The translations under genes were made by a program, and so were the position numbers. The notes under the pieces were generated by a model. It made no database searches and was not told where the DNA came from. It worked only from the letters and a program-made list of their open reading frames with translations. From Solea solea (Eukaryota; Chordata; Actinopteri; Pleuronectiformes; Soleidae), in assembly GCF_958295425.1 (NCBI RefSeq), contig NC_081150.1, positions 12,089,001-12,153,000 of the forward strand: a stretch of DNA of 64,000 nucleotides. The letters run 5' to 3'. Below are positions 33,428 to 45,115 of the stretch, piece by piece; position 1 is the stretch's first letter; every line of letters begins with the position of its first letter.

Positions 33428-33713
33428 CGGGGGGGTCACGCACGGTTGGTGTAGCGGTTAGCACGCTTGCCTTTGCTGCATGAAGACCTGGGTTCAAGAC
33501 CCGGTCAGAATGAGGGCCTTTCTGCATGGAGTTTGGATGTTTCCTCCCGCAGTCCAAAAACAAACAATATGAGGATTAGATAAACTGGACACTGTAAACT
33601 GACTGCAGGTGTGAGAGTATAAGTGAATAGTTGTTGGTGTACGCCACCTGTTGACTGAGATTGGCACAGCACCCCTTGTGACCCTCATGTGGAGGATAAA
33701 GCGGTAGAGAATG
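33428..33713 (+). mobile_element. Full-length tRNA-derived SINE with L2-type tail
   Basis: 286-bp element with a tRNA-like head. Box A-like TGGTGTAGCGG lies at 33447-33457 and box B-like GGTTCAAGACC at 33491-33501. The body GGCCTTTCTGCATGGAGTTTG and tail CAGTCCAAAAAC, GGATAAAGCGGTAGAGAATG follow the usual order of teleost SINEs. An exact 11-bp duplication, GATTTATTGAT, flanks it. This shows insertion by target-primed reverse transcription using a LINE partner. It has no coding capacity. The perfect duplication suggests a fairly young insertion. Confidence 0.9.
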
Positions 33714-33724
33714 GATTTATTGAT
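33714..33724 (+). repeat. SINE target-site duplication, right copy
   Basis: GATTTATTGAT directly after the element end. Confidence 0.85.
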
Positions 33725-33884
33725 TGCATATACAGTATCTATAAAAACTAATAGCCTACAGGTCAGAGATGATCATGAGTTGAAACACAGCCGCTGTGCA
33801 ACTGCAGAAACCAAATGGTTTTTTTTATGATTGATGATACCTTTGCTTAGTCCTCAGGATGCATGATGATCATGTTGGACATAT
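33725..33884. other. Short AT-rich spacer
   Basis: Between the SINE and the next DNA element. Nothing recognised. Confidence 0.5.
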
Positions 33885-34266
33885 CACAAAATAAGAGCTG
33901 AAACGATTGATTATTTTATTATTTATTATATTATTAATCCATTACTAAATTAAACTATTTCGATAATTGGTTTTTTTTATGATTAAAACACGATTTCCGA
34001 TTGTTTAAACTTCTTAAATGTGAGTATTTTCTTCATTCCTTTGCTCTGGATAACAACAAAATCATTAGAAGTGAATCATTTTGGTTTGTGGACAAAACAA
34101 GACATTTGAGAACATCATAATTTCCAGGTTTGACGAACACCGATCAACCTTTTTCTAAGGTTTCCTGATATTTTATGGACCAAACGATTAATCGATTAAT
34201 CGAGAAGATAATCGTCAGATTAATCGATTATGAAAATAATCGTTAGTTACAGCTCGACACAAAATA
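33885..34266 (-). mobile_element. Non-autonomous hAT-like element with 9-bp flanking repeat
   Basis: The ends AGCTGAAACGATTGATTATT (from 33896) and, reversed from 34254, AGCTGTAACTAACGATTATT form imperfect terminal inverted repeats. CACAAAATA occurs on both sides (33885-33893, 34258-34266), consistent with an 8-9 bp hAT-type duplication. The interior is non-coding and dense in ATCGATTA. A second copy lies inverted at about 35484. The exact terminus is uncertain by 2-3 bp. Confidence 0.7.
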
Positions 34267-34923
34267 TAATCTTCCTTCGAGATCGAGACGTAACTTTTCC
34301 TTTTCTTCTCTACTTCTGAAATCTCCATGAACAGATAAGATAAAATACTACATCCAAACTCCCATGAAGTCTCTTCCTTTCACTGAAAGAGGCTGAACAT
34401 CTTACCTTGGCACATGGAGCCCAACACACACACACACACACACACACTTAACCTAACGAGCTGAGCTCAGGGCTGTTGGGCAGGACAGAGCACACATGAG
34501 AGCACAGAGATGCACTCCAAGTGTTTGTTAAAGTCAGTGCATTCAAACTTGTAACACACAACATTAAGTCATTTGAGTCAATGTCCTGACTCCACTGCAA
34601 ACATAACTAAGAGGCTTTTGTTTTAGTGGTTAGGATTAGAGTAAGACTGGAAGAAAATACATGTACGCACAGTGGCTCGTTTAAAACTCAACCTGTAGTT
34701 AACAGCTGTTACTGTTTGCAGGTTTTGTAATGTTTTGTTGGGAAAACGATGCCGTGGTGATTTGTAGAGCAGATCCCTTGTGCAGATCATAGGCTTTTTG
34801 GTTCCATGTTTTTGTTCCTTGCGGCTTGTTTGTTTTTAGTCCCCAGTCTTCTCCGGTTATTAAATACACTGTTTTGAGAATTCACGGATGAAAACTGAAG
34901 AGCATGACTAACGATTCGTGTTG

Positions 34924-34992
34924 TTACATTACATGTTACATTACATGTCATTTAGCAGACGCTTTTATCCAAAGCGACTTACAATACGCGTT
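34924..34992 (+). repeat. Widespread teleost repeat fragment
   Basis: Contains TCATTTAGCAGACGCTTTTA then TCCAAAGCGACTTACAATAC, a very common fish-genome motif. It is preceded by direct repeats of TTACATTACATG. Class not assigned. Confidence 0.65.
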
Positions 34993-35216
34993 GTCCATCT
35001 TGTGGTATCGGTTACCGTGGACAGGCCAGTCCGATTATTTTTGCATAAAATAATAGTTCTGTCAGGAGCACTTTCATCCTAACTGAAGCATCTATTGCAA
35101 CGTATGAAAATGTGAGTTAGACATGGCGCTGATGGCTCTGCTCTTTAGATGCCTGAGCAAGACGTTGAACATTACAAACTTAAGAGCCTGTCAAACTCTG
35201 ACCTAGATAGGCAAAG

Positions 35217-35239
35217 GCTGCAGCAGCAGCAGCAGCAGC
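35217..35239 (+). repeat. (GCA)n trinucleotide repeat
   Basis: About seven GCA units, not in a credible reading frame. Confidence 0.85.
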
Positions 35240-35483
35240 GGTGTGATGCAGCATTAGCGTAGCAAGAAGGGAGTGTTATTTTATATGTGTGAGTGGCTGT
35301 GATTAAAGTATTGAAGTAAAGGTGAATGACTACCACATCCTACATTAACAAATGGTAAATGCTTTGTATTTATATAGTGCTAGTCTTGATGACTATGTTA
35401 TAAAGGGACATCGAACAAATATACCGTTTTTTTTACTCATTTTAGGAGATAAATGTGTCAATAATAAATAAAAGTGAATAAAT

Positions 35484-35740
35484 AAAAGCTGCAACTAACG
35501 ATTATTTTCATAATCGATTCATCTGTCGCTATTTTTTCGATTTATCGATGAATTGTTTGGTCCATAAAATATCAGAAAACCTTAAGCTGTGTTTGTCAAA
35601 CCTGGAAATAATGATGTTGTCAAATGTCTTGTTTTGTCCACAAATCTAAATGATTTCTTTGTTATCCAGAGCAAAGAAATTAAGAAAATATTCACATTTA
35701 AGAAGCTTAAACAAGCGGAAATCTTGTTTTAATCAAGAAA
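35484..35740 (+). mobile_element. Second copy of the 33.9-kb DNA element, right end lost
   Basis: It begins AGCTGCAACTAACGATTATT and runs co-linear with the reverse complement of 33896-34254. Shared landmarks are TTTGGTCCATAAAATATCAG, CAAATGTCTTGTTTTGTCCA and TTATCCAGAGCAAAG. Similarity fades near 35740 and no inverted terminus is visible. It is opposite in orientation to the first copy. Confidence 0.7.
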
Positions 35741-36879
35741 CATCACAAAGCTACTGTCGCTCAGCGGTTGCTTTTTTTATCCACTGTTGTAAAAACAAAA
35801 ATAAAATGATTGTAAGCCTTTTAAAGGAAAGCTGATATTAAGGATTGATGTTTTTAATACAAAAACATCAATCATAAAACATAATACCGTCTAATCATAT
35901 CAAATGCAAGCCTTTAACGCAACATAGACCCAGTCAACAAATCCGTATTTGCTTTTATCATAGTGAATTATACATTCTCAAATAACATAATATGAAATTC
36001 TGATATAACCTTGACAACAGGTGGGAATATAGTTTCACTTTAGTAAAAACTGGGCGACAAATCCAAGGAACAATCATTTTACACTTGAACTATACGGTTT
36101 GTATTCTCCATTAAACTCTATTGTTGTAAAATAAATGGATTTGACAAGACTTCCAAAGGTCTTTCATTGTGCTCAGGAGTGGAAACGTTCACATTACTGG
36201 GAGCTGTGATAACTGCCTCTGTCAGCACATTGTGGCTCAGGGAGGGAGGGAGGGAGGGATGGGTTTCCCAGAAAACAAAAAAAAAGAAAAGAAAGAAAAA
36301 TGTTTGAGAAAATTGAAGGCAGAGAGGCTTTGAGGAAACAAACAAAAAAAAACACACACTCAGAGTTTGCTTTGTTGCATTTCTCTCAGTCAAACGATCC
36401 CTCCACTCTAAATGTCGAGCTGGTGGGCTGGAAAAGTCAGATTTCTACACCTCGAGTAAATTGAATGTCTTTTCCGTTAAAAAATGATTTTAAGAGAGAC
36501 AGAGAAGTCCTGCGGAAAACCACATAATAATACAGTGGCCTGCTTGTCAGAGGGATGCCCATGTCTGTCTGGACCACGGTGATGATGTCACTGGTGAAAC
36601 CTTCCCCCCAAAAAACTCCATCGCTGCACATCTGGGACACGTTACTGCGGTGAAAACGCAGGATATTAGGACTTCATACTTCATTATTGAGCCTCATCTT
36701 TCCCTTCAATCCTTTCACACAATACTGGAGATCTACTCAAGAAACATCACTGTGGTATTAATGACTTTATCCCCTCTAAAAAAAAGTTCACAATGATTTA
36801 TAGCACACGCTACTTATACTGAATCATTTACTGTTAACTCCCTGTAAAAATCCACATAATCTGCAGCAGGACTTCTGTT
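35741..36879. other. Unique AT-rich spacer
   Basis: (GGGA)n at 36240-36258 and A-rich stretches at 36278-36300. No gene. Confidence 0.5.
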
Positions 36880-37200
36880 TTTATGGCAGCAGGGCACGCA
36901 GGGGTTTGTGTGACAGTGGGGATCTGAAAGATGGGGATCTCAGGCTGCGAGAGGCATGACTTCAAAGCAGTCAGGATCAATGATGGTGTTTGCTATTGAT
37001 CCCCCTCTACCTCGCGAGAGAGAACAATCCATCAATAGGGCTCAGCTATGGGCTGGAGAGGAATTAGGCACTTGGCTTTAATCTAAGTCCATTAACTAAA
37101 TTTGAGCTAAATCTCCTTTGTAACGAGATGTATAGTATTCATTTAGGTGTTACGCGGAATCGCAGCGTTGCCCCGCGTACGTAATGTAGCAGATTTCCAG
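36880..37200. promoter_or_regulatory. Candidate conserved non-coding block
   Basis: Unique sequence with an exact inverted pair GGATCAAT (36974-36981) and ATTGATCC (36995-37002). Further CATCAATAGG and TTAATCTAAG-type homeodomain cores are present. No repeats over 320 bp. Resembles a developmental enhancer. Untested. Confidence 0.32.
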
Positions 37201-38029
37201 GAGTGCGGCAGTCCTCCGATTTAATCTGTGCATTTAGGCGGACGAATGAAAAGCAGCGTGAACAGTTGCATCTGATCTATATTCTAAAGACGTGCAGTAC
37301 AGCCTCGACTGAAGAGAGCCTCAAACGAGGCGCGGAGACGATGCTGCAAATCCTCTTTGTTTCAGGGTTTGGGTTCAAAGAAATTCTAGCAAATAGCAGA
37401 CCATATTTTTTTAAAGGAACAAAATAATAACGCACTGCGTTTACCCTCCCCAGGCAGTAAGAAGTAGACCCTTTTTGTTGGTTTAATTCCATTTCAAAGG
37501 TGTACACTGCATCCCTGTGATGGCTTTGACATTTGAGCCATTAAAAGGTCAAACCGGAACATGCAAGTTTAGCTACCAACCCCTATTTTATTTTCTGCCC
37601 CATGCATAAATATTCCACCTCCTGCTGTTATATGGCTACACTTGAGGGTATGAAATGGATGCTGGTTCATTTTTTTGCCCCCTTTCTTAGCATCGTAGCT
37701 GCGCGTGGGGGTGGGTCGTCTGAAGAAATGTTTGCAAAGGAAGCTTTTGGATGAGAGCGACTCTTGTTATTATGTGGTAAGACTACATCGCGCTATAGGA
37801 AGCACTTCCAGTTGGCAGTCCATCGGCTTACCACTGGGTTTCAGTAAGCAAAGCTTCCTCTGGAAATGCGACTAGCCTCAGAGAAGGGGCATATGTTCTA
37901 GATTACAATGGAAATGGCAGCTGCCTCTACAGTGTGGGCAGCAGCAGCAGCAGCAGCAGCAGCATGCGTTTAGGATGTTTTGTTCATAGAGGTTTCGAGA
38001 GATGCTGGCACAAAAAAAAACGAGCAGCC
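37201..38029. other. Unique spacer with (GCA)n
   Basis: (GCA)8-9 at about 37938-37963. No gene. Part of 37560-37700 may also be conserved. Confidence 0.5.
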
Positions 38030-38505
38030 AGGAAAATATTAAATTCATGGGAAAACTGCAGCAGAGTCCCGGTGATTGATCATAAACAACCCTCCAAATC
38101 TGGAAACCCTCTTGAGAAATAAACAAACTTCAATTTGAGGGTCATAATCAGAGCTCTATTAGTCATCTGTCAGTGGTGTATGGGAGGAGGAGACCACAGA
38201 GGGATAGTATGTGGCTCTGGTGTTAGTGGCTAAGGGGACTCTTAATAGCAGCTATCAGGGCTGGGCTGGATGGCAGCCTGCTGCCTCTGTCTCTCCTATT
38301 GATCAGACTTGGGGTCTATGATTGCCAGAAATAGCAGTTGATTCCAGAGGTTATTAGCAAAGCCGGCCTACGACTGAATCAAAATGGAAACACCCTCCGT
38401 CTCCGCCCCCCCGGGTTCTCTGCAGAATGGGGGAGAATTACTTAATCGGAAAAGCAGATGACAATGAAAATGGGCGACTGTAAACGCGGCACTTACACAT
38501 TATAT
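38030..38505. promoter_or_regulatory. Candidate conserved non-coding cluster
   Basis: 475 bp without simple repeats. It holds several GATTGATC/ATTGATCAG-type cores, TTACTTAATCGG and GTTATTAGCAAAG. The texture is that of long vertebrate conserved elements. No splice-bounded frame. Confidence 0.32.
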
Positions 38506-39049
38506 ATAATGGTGATGCTCCTCAATTTCAATTCAATCCAAAAAAAAAAATGCCTGCAGTGTAAATACCAGTTGACTGAAAATGTAAATTGGTAAAATTC
38601 TGCCTTATAAATTGGACAAAATAAGAAAATTCAACCGTTCTAAAAAAGCATAAATAAAAGGAGACGTCTAGCGGCATTAAGTTTGAGTTATAAAGAGGTT
38701 GTGGATGGATGTTGATAGTTAAAATGGGACAACGATCCAATAATTCTAATGTAATATAGATTTCACTACGTGTGTGTATGTACTGTAGGTTGTAACAGAG
38801 GGTTGGGCCAAAACCTCCTATAGGATCGTTCCGGTTGTATAACTTGTTGTTCCCACACACACTGATAAAAAACATAATAAAAAGAGACCCAAATAAACAT
38901 GATCTGTGTGGAGCAGCTGTGCAAAGGTGAATAGTTAATGCATCAGGCAGACAGAGATGATTAAGTGAATAGAAACAACAGTGAGTGACACAGCACTCAC
39001 TTAGGTTTGACAAATGAATATACACAGTGGTAAGCCCCCCAAATTCCCC
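38506..39049. other. AT-rich spacer with a chance-length open frame
   Basis: A10 run at about 38539-38548. A 165-codon minus-strand frame (38528-39025) is the longest frame outside microsatellites. It has no recognisable domain and no conserved start context. I do not call it a gene. Confidence 0.5.
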
Positions 39050-39510
39050 CCGTGAGATTTGCCAATCGACATTCGACGAGAAAAGGCACTAAATTTAGCG
39101 GCCCTCATTACTTTGTCCGTCCACTCTTTTATTTCAAACTATATTACACGCAGCACTCTGGCCAAACTCCAGGATCAAGCCAAAATGAACATCGGAAAAA
39201 TGAATGAGGTACTTTTAACGACTCCTCGGCAAATTTACTCTCGCGCACTCCAGTCCATTTTCCAAACAACCACATTTCTCGCTTCCTTCACTCTGGCTGG
39301 CAAAGTGAGTCTCACATATAAATCTGTTTCGGGGGGCCGAGTGCCTCTTGTAGGCGTCCATTTCTCTAAGGGTTTTCCAGCTGCCAGTGACTGATAACAA
39401 AAGCCATTGGTTCCCGAAGAGCACTCTTCTCTGCCACAGCCAATGACTGTCATCCGCCGCATCGCGCCATTACCATAACAAAGGATTTTTATCTCGAAGA
39501 TTGTCACGGG
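39050..39510. promoter_or_regulatory. Candidate conserved non-coding block
   Basis: Unique and balanced in composition. A 111-codon plus frame (39059-39394) overlaps two minus frames, so coding is not favoured. The segment at 39290-39500 is the most enhancer-like part. Confidence 0.25.
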
Positions 39511-41509
39511 GAACAAATACCTCTTTCTCTGTCTGCACTTAAAAAGAAAAAAAAGAGCCTCAGGGTCCTCCTTAATTTAATATTTACATTCCGACACCAC
39601 TGTACCTCGTTCGATCTTGACGGGTTTGTCAGTTTAGACAGGTGCGAGATATGCAAATTCTAGTGTTGTTGTTATGGTGGCTTTCCTCATGTCACATCAA
39701 ATGTCTTTTTTCTCTGCTTAAGATGTTCTTTCACTGTGGATGATGGTTATTTTTAGTGCTGCCTCTATTACATGACTGCTTGTATTACTAAAAGCGAGAT
39801 GTAAAGCGGTATCAGGGAATCACCTGGTAAAGGTGGCTACAGTGCTCTGCAGTGGCTGCATACACACTACTCTGAATTCTGCTTTGGATAATTCTGTTAT
39901 CCACACTGACAACTATGAAGCTTTGTTTTAGTAACGATGACGCATCGTTATCTGCATCCACTACTTCCTTGGTTTTTATCAGCTATGACCTCACCTTTGC
40001 TATATGGCCACCTGCTGACTTGATGTGCTTTTGACAGCAATTAACAGTGGATTTTGCATTTTCTTATCCAGAAAAACGTTTGCGTGTGCACTCAACAACA
40101 ATCTTGCTGTGCACCTCGGCCAAAATGCCCAAAAATAGGAATACGAGAGGAACTGCAGGACAAAGAATTTATTCGCTACCTTTGACAAGCGTCCAAAACC
40201 GACTTTGATTGAGTTTATTAAACAGTTCATATTCACAGCGAGGCATACAGAATCACTTCACCACAGGCCTGTGGAGAAAAGGTGGTGCCAACCCAGGCTC
40301 CCCACCACCACTGCAAAGATTTGACAAACATGCCAAACCTTGATGCACTATCATCCATTCAACTGCTCCAGTGGTTCGTCTGTGGTCTGCCTTTATGAGG
40401 TTTGACTGAACTCCAACGTTTTTTAAGGGAACGCTGTTGAGACAGTCCCGCGTGTCACGGCAAAGCCCGAGCCATCTGCGACTACAGCGGACGCTTTTCG
40501 GTCCCGACGTCGGCCGGTGGATGTGGGCGCGTGTTTCACACGCAGAAGGGCGTCGCGCCAACACACCTGTGCTGCTGCAATGATGTGAAACCTAGAGGGA
40601 ACGTTAAGCAGGTGGATGATTTGGCTGGAGTATGGAGCCACACGTATAGCACACACGTCTACTGGAATACCCCACCGTAGACATACAAATATACCATAAA
40701 CACTACTGTATATGCAGCTATGATGAGCTGTGTGTTGCTGTGATTGAATATTAGTATGGACACTGATAGTGCTGCAATGCAGCTTCCTGCCATAGATAAT
40801 GTCAACATGACACAGTAGCGGCGGAGGGTCTGCTTAAAAGGCTTAGCGAGGCTGTCATGAACATGAGACACCCCGGCACACATTCCTCATTTTTGTTCAT
40901 TCCTCACACGACGTTCGGTCAAACGCGAGCTCCGTCCCGGAATCCTGATCAAGTCTGACAGCGTCGAACACATGCACTTTACACAAGAATGTACACAGTG
41001 TGTGCCACCGTTTCCCCCGAGACGAAGAAGCTACCGCGGAGGACAACAAGAGATTATCATGGATCAGGGCTCTTCTTTAAGTGTGACAAAGGGATTTCGT
41101 CTTCGGTGGAATTATTATGTGCAAAGGTTGCATTGTGTTGTGCTCATGATGTCACGAGTTTTTTTTCTGCTGAAACATCGGTGAATCAGCACACTAATTG
41201 GGGACACATGGGCTCTGGGTTCGCGTTTGTGTTCTCCCAACGCACTCACACTTTGTGTGCATCATGTGAGAACGTGTGTGTGTGTGTTTACACCTAACTA
41301 AATAACCGAAAGGGGATCCGTGACAAGTGATTAAAATCTGGATCGGCAGGCAAGTAAACTTCAAGAGAAGGAAAAACAGAGACACTGTTTGTGTGGATAT
41401 TTCTGGCCGGTGCTTTGGGTCTAGCACAAACTGATTAACTGTCTCAAATGGGAGCTCTACTTTGGCTGACCTGCGCCGCTTCTAAATTTATCCATTCACT
41501 GTTTTTTTT
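39511..41509. other. Unique spacer; CpG-rich patch at 40.45-40.56 kb
   Basis: Octamer ATGCAAAT at 39651-39658. A CpG-dense patch at about 40440-40565 (ACGTCGGCCGGTGG, GGGCGTCGCGCC) resembles a decayed mobile element more than a promoter, but I could not delimit it. Short GT tract at 41274-41288. No gene. Confidence 0.45.
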
Positions 41510-41880
41510 TATAATGAATGCATGACACGTTCGGATTGGAAATGCAATTAATTCAAATGTTTGACGATGCTTTCCAGAATGATTAATGAGCAAACAAATA
41601 ACATTTTTATTTCAGTTTCAGTCGGGAATTAAAAATTGGATTTAGTCAAACATATCGAGCTTGTGATAAATATGTTGTTGTTTTCGACCGAGCAGGATAA
41701 AATATGTTAATCAGCTAGAATGAAGGTTAATTGTTTCCTGGAACATCGTGATATTTATACACCTGTGCAACTGGGAGAGGGAATCAATTAAGAAAGGTCA
41801 GTCACTCAGACGACATGATGCTCCCTGTGACTGATGTCGTGATGGTGAATTAGTCACATTCTCAGACGAGGAAAAAAACA
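41510..41880. promoter_or_regulatory. Candidate conserved non-coding block
   Basis: AT-rich, non-repetitive, with AATGATTAATGAGCAAACAA, CAATTAATTC and ATCAATTAAG cores of homeodomain/FOX type. Untested. Confidence 0.3.
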
Positions 41881-42460
41881 AAAACCTATATGAATATCAA
41901 GTAATAACTGATATTTCCACCAGAGTGGGTACTTTATATATTTAAAAAAAAAAAACATAACTATATTCTGAATGTTATGACACTATTTTGAACCAATGGA
42001 CTGTGTCTCTCTTTAAATCCCGATTAAGGAGGTAGTGCGACTCCACAATGCTTGGTCTGGCCTATCGCCTCATTGCATGCAAGTGACTTGGCTAAAGACC
42101 AGGAATCAATTCATGCACATGGAGTAAAGCCCACCCCTTGTGGAAAAACAATCCTAGATGCAGTCATGGTAAGCCACAGGAATCAAGTATATTGAACCAC
42201 GGGGGGGCTCGAATTAAGTCCTGAAAATCTCCTTCCTTAGCATCCTGCCCCACATAATCAATTCAATAGCTCGGCAGTGCCCTGCCGTGTACGATCAAAT
42301 ATGTATTGAAGCGTTGAAACATTTAGGTTGTGCCTTTGTCGTCCATGTGTGCGCAGTGTGTGGAGGAGGAGGCAAGCTGAGTCCACCAGAGGCAGGGCCT
42401 TGTACATGCGGAGGTGTCCACAGTGTGACCTTTTCAAATTTGCAGGACATGTGTGTTTTT
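41881..42460. other. Unique spacer
   Basis: A12 run near 41944-41955. No gene or recognised repeat. Confidence 0.5.
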
Positions 42461-42502
42461 CATCCCTCCCCTCCCTCCCTCCCTCCCTCCCTCCCTCCCT
42501 CC
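42461..42502 (+). repeat. (CCCT)n pyrimidine tract
   Basis: Ten CCCT units. A strictly pyrimidine strand, with G-quadruplex potential on the minus strand. Confidence 0.92.
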
Positions 42503-42609
42503 ACCTCGTCTCGCTCCCTCCCACCGCGTGCTTTGCCGTTTGTTTGCTCTCTGGAGAGTCTCCGGAGAGCACTGCGGCGATTTCTACCGAACCAACCACT
42601 TTGTTCTTG

Positions 42610-42630
42610 TTTTTTTTTTTTTTTTTTTTT
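42610..42630 (+). repeat. T21 homopolymer
   Basis: Twenty-one consecutive T, about 110 bp after the CCCT tract. Confidence 0.9.
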
Positions 42631-44733
42631 GTCTGACAGTGTAATCATAGAAAATCTGCTGAGTCTCAAGTTGTGACCATTGATTGACACACATTGATCA
42701 CGTCCTTTGTATTTCGCTATATAAAATCCTTATGACCTGCTAATGATGCACGACACCTGTAGTTTAATAACTGCCCATCACCAGCAGCCTCAGTTCACAT
42801 GTATTTAATCCAGCACAGTGTTAAGGCAGTGCATCACAACAAAGAGAAACGTGGATAGAGTACAGCCACCTGCTGTTGTGGAAGAGGTAAATTGAGCTGT
42901 ACAGTAGCAGCTGTCAGCTACATACTGTACAAACATGCTTCTATTACCTTGGCTGGCACGGGCACAGCGTTCATACACTGATTGCCAAACGGACAAATCC
43001 AATCTGACAGAAGCTTACTTATCTGGCTAATCACTGAGACTGATCTAATGATTACCCACAATGCACTGTGAGATGGATGGAGGAAGAATTGCTTTTCATA
43101 ATCAAATAAAAGGGGCCTCAGTCTGTCCCACTTCTTCCTTTTATTTTGCCAGTCAGCTTCGCCTGTTAGACAATTATTTCAGTTTCACTTTGTGGCATTC
43201 TTTGTTTCTGCGTCAATCACAGAGCGAGAGACGCCGGCTGCACAGTCATTAGCTTTGTTCAGCTTTCCAGTTTAGGGTTTTATTAGTGTTTGTTAGTGGA
43301 CAGGGGAAAACCCCACGGGAGATGCTTTAGAGCAGAGAGGGAGTAATTGTAGTCTTGTAGGTGATGTGAAGGGGAGCCGTGAGGCCATGCGATGGAATAT
43401 AAAACGTGACTTTTTGAATGTGAAGTCATATGATTGTTCTGAATGTAGGTACAAATGCCTCAGGGAACACCAACACAACATCTGACAGAGAAAGTCCATA
43501 AACTGCTCCTTCATTAGTGGTAAATCATTTTTTGAAACAAGAGGAATACAAATATCGATAGATGCTATTGACAAGAAAGTAAAGGGCACAGTTAAGACTA
43601 AGGCCCTAATAAATCCTACATATGTCACCATGTTAGTTTATATTTATCTGTTTTTGTTCTGCAGGAGAGTGAAGGTACCCAAGGAGGAAACTATAAAGCG
43701 AAGGCAATCTACGGTTTCTTGGCAAGCCAAAGTCAATTCTGTATGTCTGGCTATAATGAGGAACGGACCCATGTACGGTGTTGAAAAATGACTCGATGTT
43801 CAAACTGATTCTGCACTTACCATCCCACAGCCCCTCAGACCCCTCGCAGCAAAACACATTCACTTACCTGCAAGAGAGGGGAGAGACAAGAAAATCAATG
43901 ACTGCGCACTCAATTATATCACAACTTACCAGGCAAGTGCCCCCTTTGTTCCCCCTGGACGAGATTGTGCAGAACACCACTTTCTATCTGCACAATGTAT
44001 GTGGCAGCTCATTAAGATTTTCACTTTGAGACTTAATAAGCTACTCCATTACAGAGACACAAGCCAAACAAAAAAAGGCTATTTGGAAGTGAAAGAAAAA
44101 TGCACATTCATCCTTTGAATCCACTAGTCCTATAGGTACGGTAAGTAGATATATCAAGCTGAATTAAATGATCTTCTACGTCCAACACAAGAAAGGATGA
44201 GGATCTTTTGAGAGAAGCACACAACCTTGAGTCTGGTCCTCCACTCAACCCACCGTGTAAGCAGACATGTGTACATGTCTCTAAAATGCATGGAGTGATC
44301 ACAATCCACACTAAAAGGAAGCCACAAAAGGCAGGGAACCAAGCCAGAATGAGGCGACATCAAGTACAGCGGCATTCATACTTTCCTCATGTTTTATGTC
44401 CTCATTTAATCTGCCATGTCCCTCAGAGGCAAGAGCTAATGGGCATGAGAAAACCTGAGCATCTCGTGGCATCCGTTCCAAACACTAACATTACCCAGCA
44501 ACAACACTATCAGTTACAGGAGTATGGATGCATCGGTAGCTTTGCTTATTAGCAAGAAGCAAAATGACACGTGCTTCATGCCGCTCGTCTCACTTAATGT
44601 TTAGTACCAGGATATTAAATATGCTGACCTATGGGAGAGGTAAACACAGGTAGATGCTACATTGTCGGCAAATAAAGGGTCAGAGGGTGTCCAGTATCTT
44701 TAATTGAGGGAAGCATCCCTTAGTAATTTCACA

Positions 44734-44734
<1 letters not shown>
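42631..44734. other. Unique spacer, no gene seen
   Basis: No recognised repeat. The 112-codon and 114-codon frames (43293-43631 minus, 44208-44552 plus) show no domains. Confidence 0.5.
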
Positions 44735-44783
<49 letters not shown>

Positions 44784-44830
44784 TATACAGTATATATACA
44801 CATATGTACACACATGTATATATAGTATAT
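44735..44830. repeat. Compound (TA)n-(CA)n tract
   Basis: (TA)n to about 44766, then (CA)n to about 44783, then TATACA/TATG units. Confidence 0.95.
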
Positions 44831-44929
44831 GTGGTGTGTAAACACGTGTGTGTCCATGCCCAGCAGGGAGAAGTGTTAGGCCTCTCAACCCAGCATGAGG
44901 TCTTTGGTGAATGACTTATCGCAGCGTAG

Positions 44930-45115
44930 CCGATCAATAATTAACTATGGGACATGCTCTAATGAGGCCGATAATACACTGTTGGTAAGATAACATATCA
45001 GTCAGAGGTACCGGACAAGTTCTCTTCATTTAGATCCAATCATCATCCTATTAGTATCTGTCGCTTTGGCTGATTAACATGCTTGTCTGATGTCTGGCTG
45101 GGTTTGCTGCGAGTC
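44930..45115. promoter_or_regulatory. Candidate conserved non-coding block
   Basis: Unique sequence with TCAATAATTAACTATGG, TCTAATGAGG and CTGATTAACATGC cores. No repeats. Confidence 0.27.

Larger units (their letters stand above)
34267..35483. other. Spacer with CA, CAG and dispersed repeats
   Basis: (CA)n at 34423-34446. Dispersed repeat at 34924-34992. (GCA)n at 35217-35239. Fragment of the GTATTTATATAG repeat at about 35352-35400. No gene. Confidence 0.55.

Noticed and set aside
33447..33501. Independent tRNA gene in the SINE head
   Set aside because: A and B boxes are present but the cloverleaf is degenerate and continues into a SINE body.
37938..37963. CAG repeat as a polyglutamine coding exon
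   Set aside because: The surrounding frame is short and lacks splice sites. Other CAG/CTG tracts (13456, 35217, 60539) are equally non-coding.
38528..39025. 165-codon minus-strand open frame, longest outside microsatellites
   Set aside because: No domain, no convincing start context, AT-rich sequence. A stop-free run of this length is expected about once or twice by chance in 64 kb over six frames.
39059..39394. 111-codon plus frame in an enhancer-like block
   Set aside because: No splice signals at fitting positions and no recognisable protein. Better explained as non-coding.
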